NCBI GenBank assembly: GCA_027627225.1
Contig: JAPFQT010000087.1
Coordinates: forward strand, 608,501-672,500
Reading direction: 5' to 3'
DNA from: Congeria kusceri
Lineage: Eukaryota; Mollusca; Bivalvia; Myida; Dreissenidae
Length of the DNA: 64,000 nucleotides
In this document: positions 62,838 to 64,000 of the stretch, in pieces
Position numbering within the stretch: position 1 is the first letter of the stretch
Layout of the letters: every line of letters starts with the position of its first letter
Made by a program: the position numbers and the translations under genes
The notes under the pieces: generated by a model
What the model was told of the DNA's origin: nothing
The model's database searches: none
Seen by the model: the letters and a program-made list of their open reading frames with translations, nothing else

Positions 62838-64000
62838 GTTTATACAATTGACTTACCTGTAGAGATATATTTGACAGGTACATCAAAGATAAAATAAGAG
62901 GGCCAAATGGCCCCGGGTCGCTCACCTGAGTTGACTGAACCACAATAGCTCGTAAAAGGTTAATAGCGTATTCAGAGATGTGACCACTGACAGCAATGTT
63001 TTTAGTGAATCAAAACAATTTGAAGTAATTTAATAAATGGTAGAAATATTTATGTGAAATTATCTCAAAATCCAGCAAGCAGTTTCAGACAAGAACATTT
63101 TCAAAATGAATGTCAACCAAGGAACATTTGTGCAAATTTATTTTGAAATTCCGGTCGATGGTTTCTGACAAGAAGATTTTCAAAGTTTTCTATATAACAT
63201 GTAAGGACAACTGCCCAATCCCTTGCCTGTCATAATTTTTACAAATCAAAATGATTTGAAGAAATTTGGTAGAGGATCACCCAAGGAACATTTCTGTACA
63301 ATTATTTTGAAATCCATTCAGCGGTGTCGGACAAGAAGTTTTTTTTCAAGTTTTCTATATAGCCATAGAAGGGAAACTGCCACGATCCCCCAGTGGCCAT
63401 GTTTTTTAACGAATCAAAATGATTTAAAGAAATTTGGTAGAGGGTCACCTAAGGGATATTTATGTGAAGTTATTTTGAAATCTGGTCAGCGGTTTCTGAG
63501 AAGATTTTCAAAGTTTTGTATATAGCTATATAAGAAAAAAAATTCCCCAGCCCCTGGCGGTCTTTTTTTAACGAATCAAAATGATTTGAAGACATTTGGT
63601 AGAGGGTCACAAAAGGAACATTTATGTGAAATTATTTTGAAATCCGGCCAGCGGTTTGTGAGGAGAAGATTTTCACAGTTTTCTATATAGCTATATAAGT
63701 AAAACTGCACCACCCCCTAGCGGCCATGTTTTTTTACGAAATCAAAATAATTTGGAAAAAATTTGTAAAGGGTCACCCAAGGAACATTTCTGTGAACTTA
63801 TTTTAAAATCCAAACAGTGGTTTTGGACAAGAAGATTTTTTTAAGTTTTCCAGGTTTGTAAGTTTTTGGTTGCCAGGCAACCAGAGTTTTCTAGATATTC
63901 GAATAAATTGAAGGACTTTGTTAAAGAACCATCCCAGGAACTTTCCTGCTAAGTTTGCTTAAAATCCGCCAAGCGGTTTCAGAGAAGAAGTTGTTTAAAG
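62838..64000 (+). repeat. GCTCACC-ended ~165-bp tandem block, open at window end
   Basis: Starts GGCCCCGGGTCGCTCACCTG at about 62910. AATCAAAATGATTTGAAGAA-type words recur at about 63244, 63412, 63574 and 63739 (spacing 168, 162, 165). Units share TTTGGTAGAGGGTCACC, AAGGAACATTT, CCAGCGGTTT, GACAAGAAGATTTTC and GGCGGCCATGTTTTTT. A different last unit (GCCAAGCGGTTTCAGAGAAG) is cut by the window edge. Confidence 0.88.

Overview
This 64 kb window looks like intergenic, repeat-dominated nuclear DNA from an animal, most likely a bivalve mollusc. The evidence is the AT-rich background, a GT-AG intron-like interval, decayed Tc1 and LINE coding remnants, tRNA-derived SINE heads, and several dispersed families that I recall as typical of bivalve genomes: units with TGACCTTGACCTTT, tails of GGACGGACG ending in GGGGGCATA, and a GCTCACC-ended family. 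The species cannot be named from sequence alone. No intact host gene, rRNA gene, CRISPR array or bacterial-type operon was seen. Most long open frames are by-products of minisatellites whose unit lacks stop codons.

Layout. 1-9.3 kb: a 22-bp minisatellite, two TIR elements, a 24-bp minisatellite, and an 85-bp satellite lying between two inverted CGAAAAC/GTTTTCG arrays. 9.6-15.2 kb: two decayed Tc1-like transposons and their flanks, which recur at 32.7-37.5 kb. 15.3-17.8 kb: a 26-bp minisatellite split by a 5'-truncated LINE. 17.9-19.2 kb: a broken gene of the Crypton-derived DUF3504 (tyrosine recombinase-like) type, with paired E-boxes upstream and a poly(A) signal and a microRNA-sized hairpin downstream. 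19.6-30 kb: dispersed elements, ~161-165-bp tandem blocks, a ~1 kb TA-flanked TIR element and a SINE. 30.6-32.4 kb: a 22-bp array and a GC-rich degenerate island. 39.3-40.5 kb: an element with perfect 20-bp inverted ends and three internal 379-bp repeats. 43-52 kb: three further 26-bp arrays, a 33-bp array, a 760-bp direct duplication and a second copy of the TA-flanked element. 52-64 kb: SINE, microsatellite, ~165-bp tandem blocks, a second 33-bp array, a Harbinger-like element, and a tandem block running off the window end.

The most distinctive component is a modular family with about sixteen full or partial copies. Its left module is a nested palindrome of about 180 bp; its right module is a ~160-bp unit with its own inverted ends. 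The modules occur together, alone, inverted and recombined. I do not recognise it as a named element. Two wider patterns also deserve attention: four related 26-bp minisatellites, two of them followed by the same 33-bp unit, and four sequence-unrelated tandem families that all have a monomer of about 160-168 bp.
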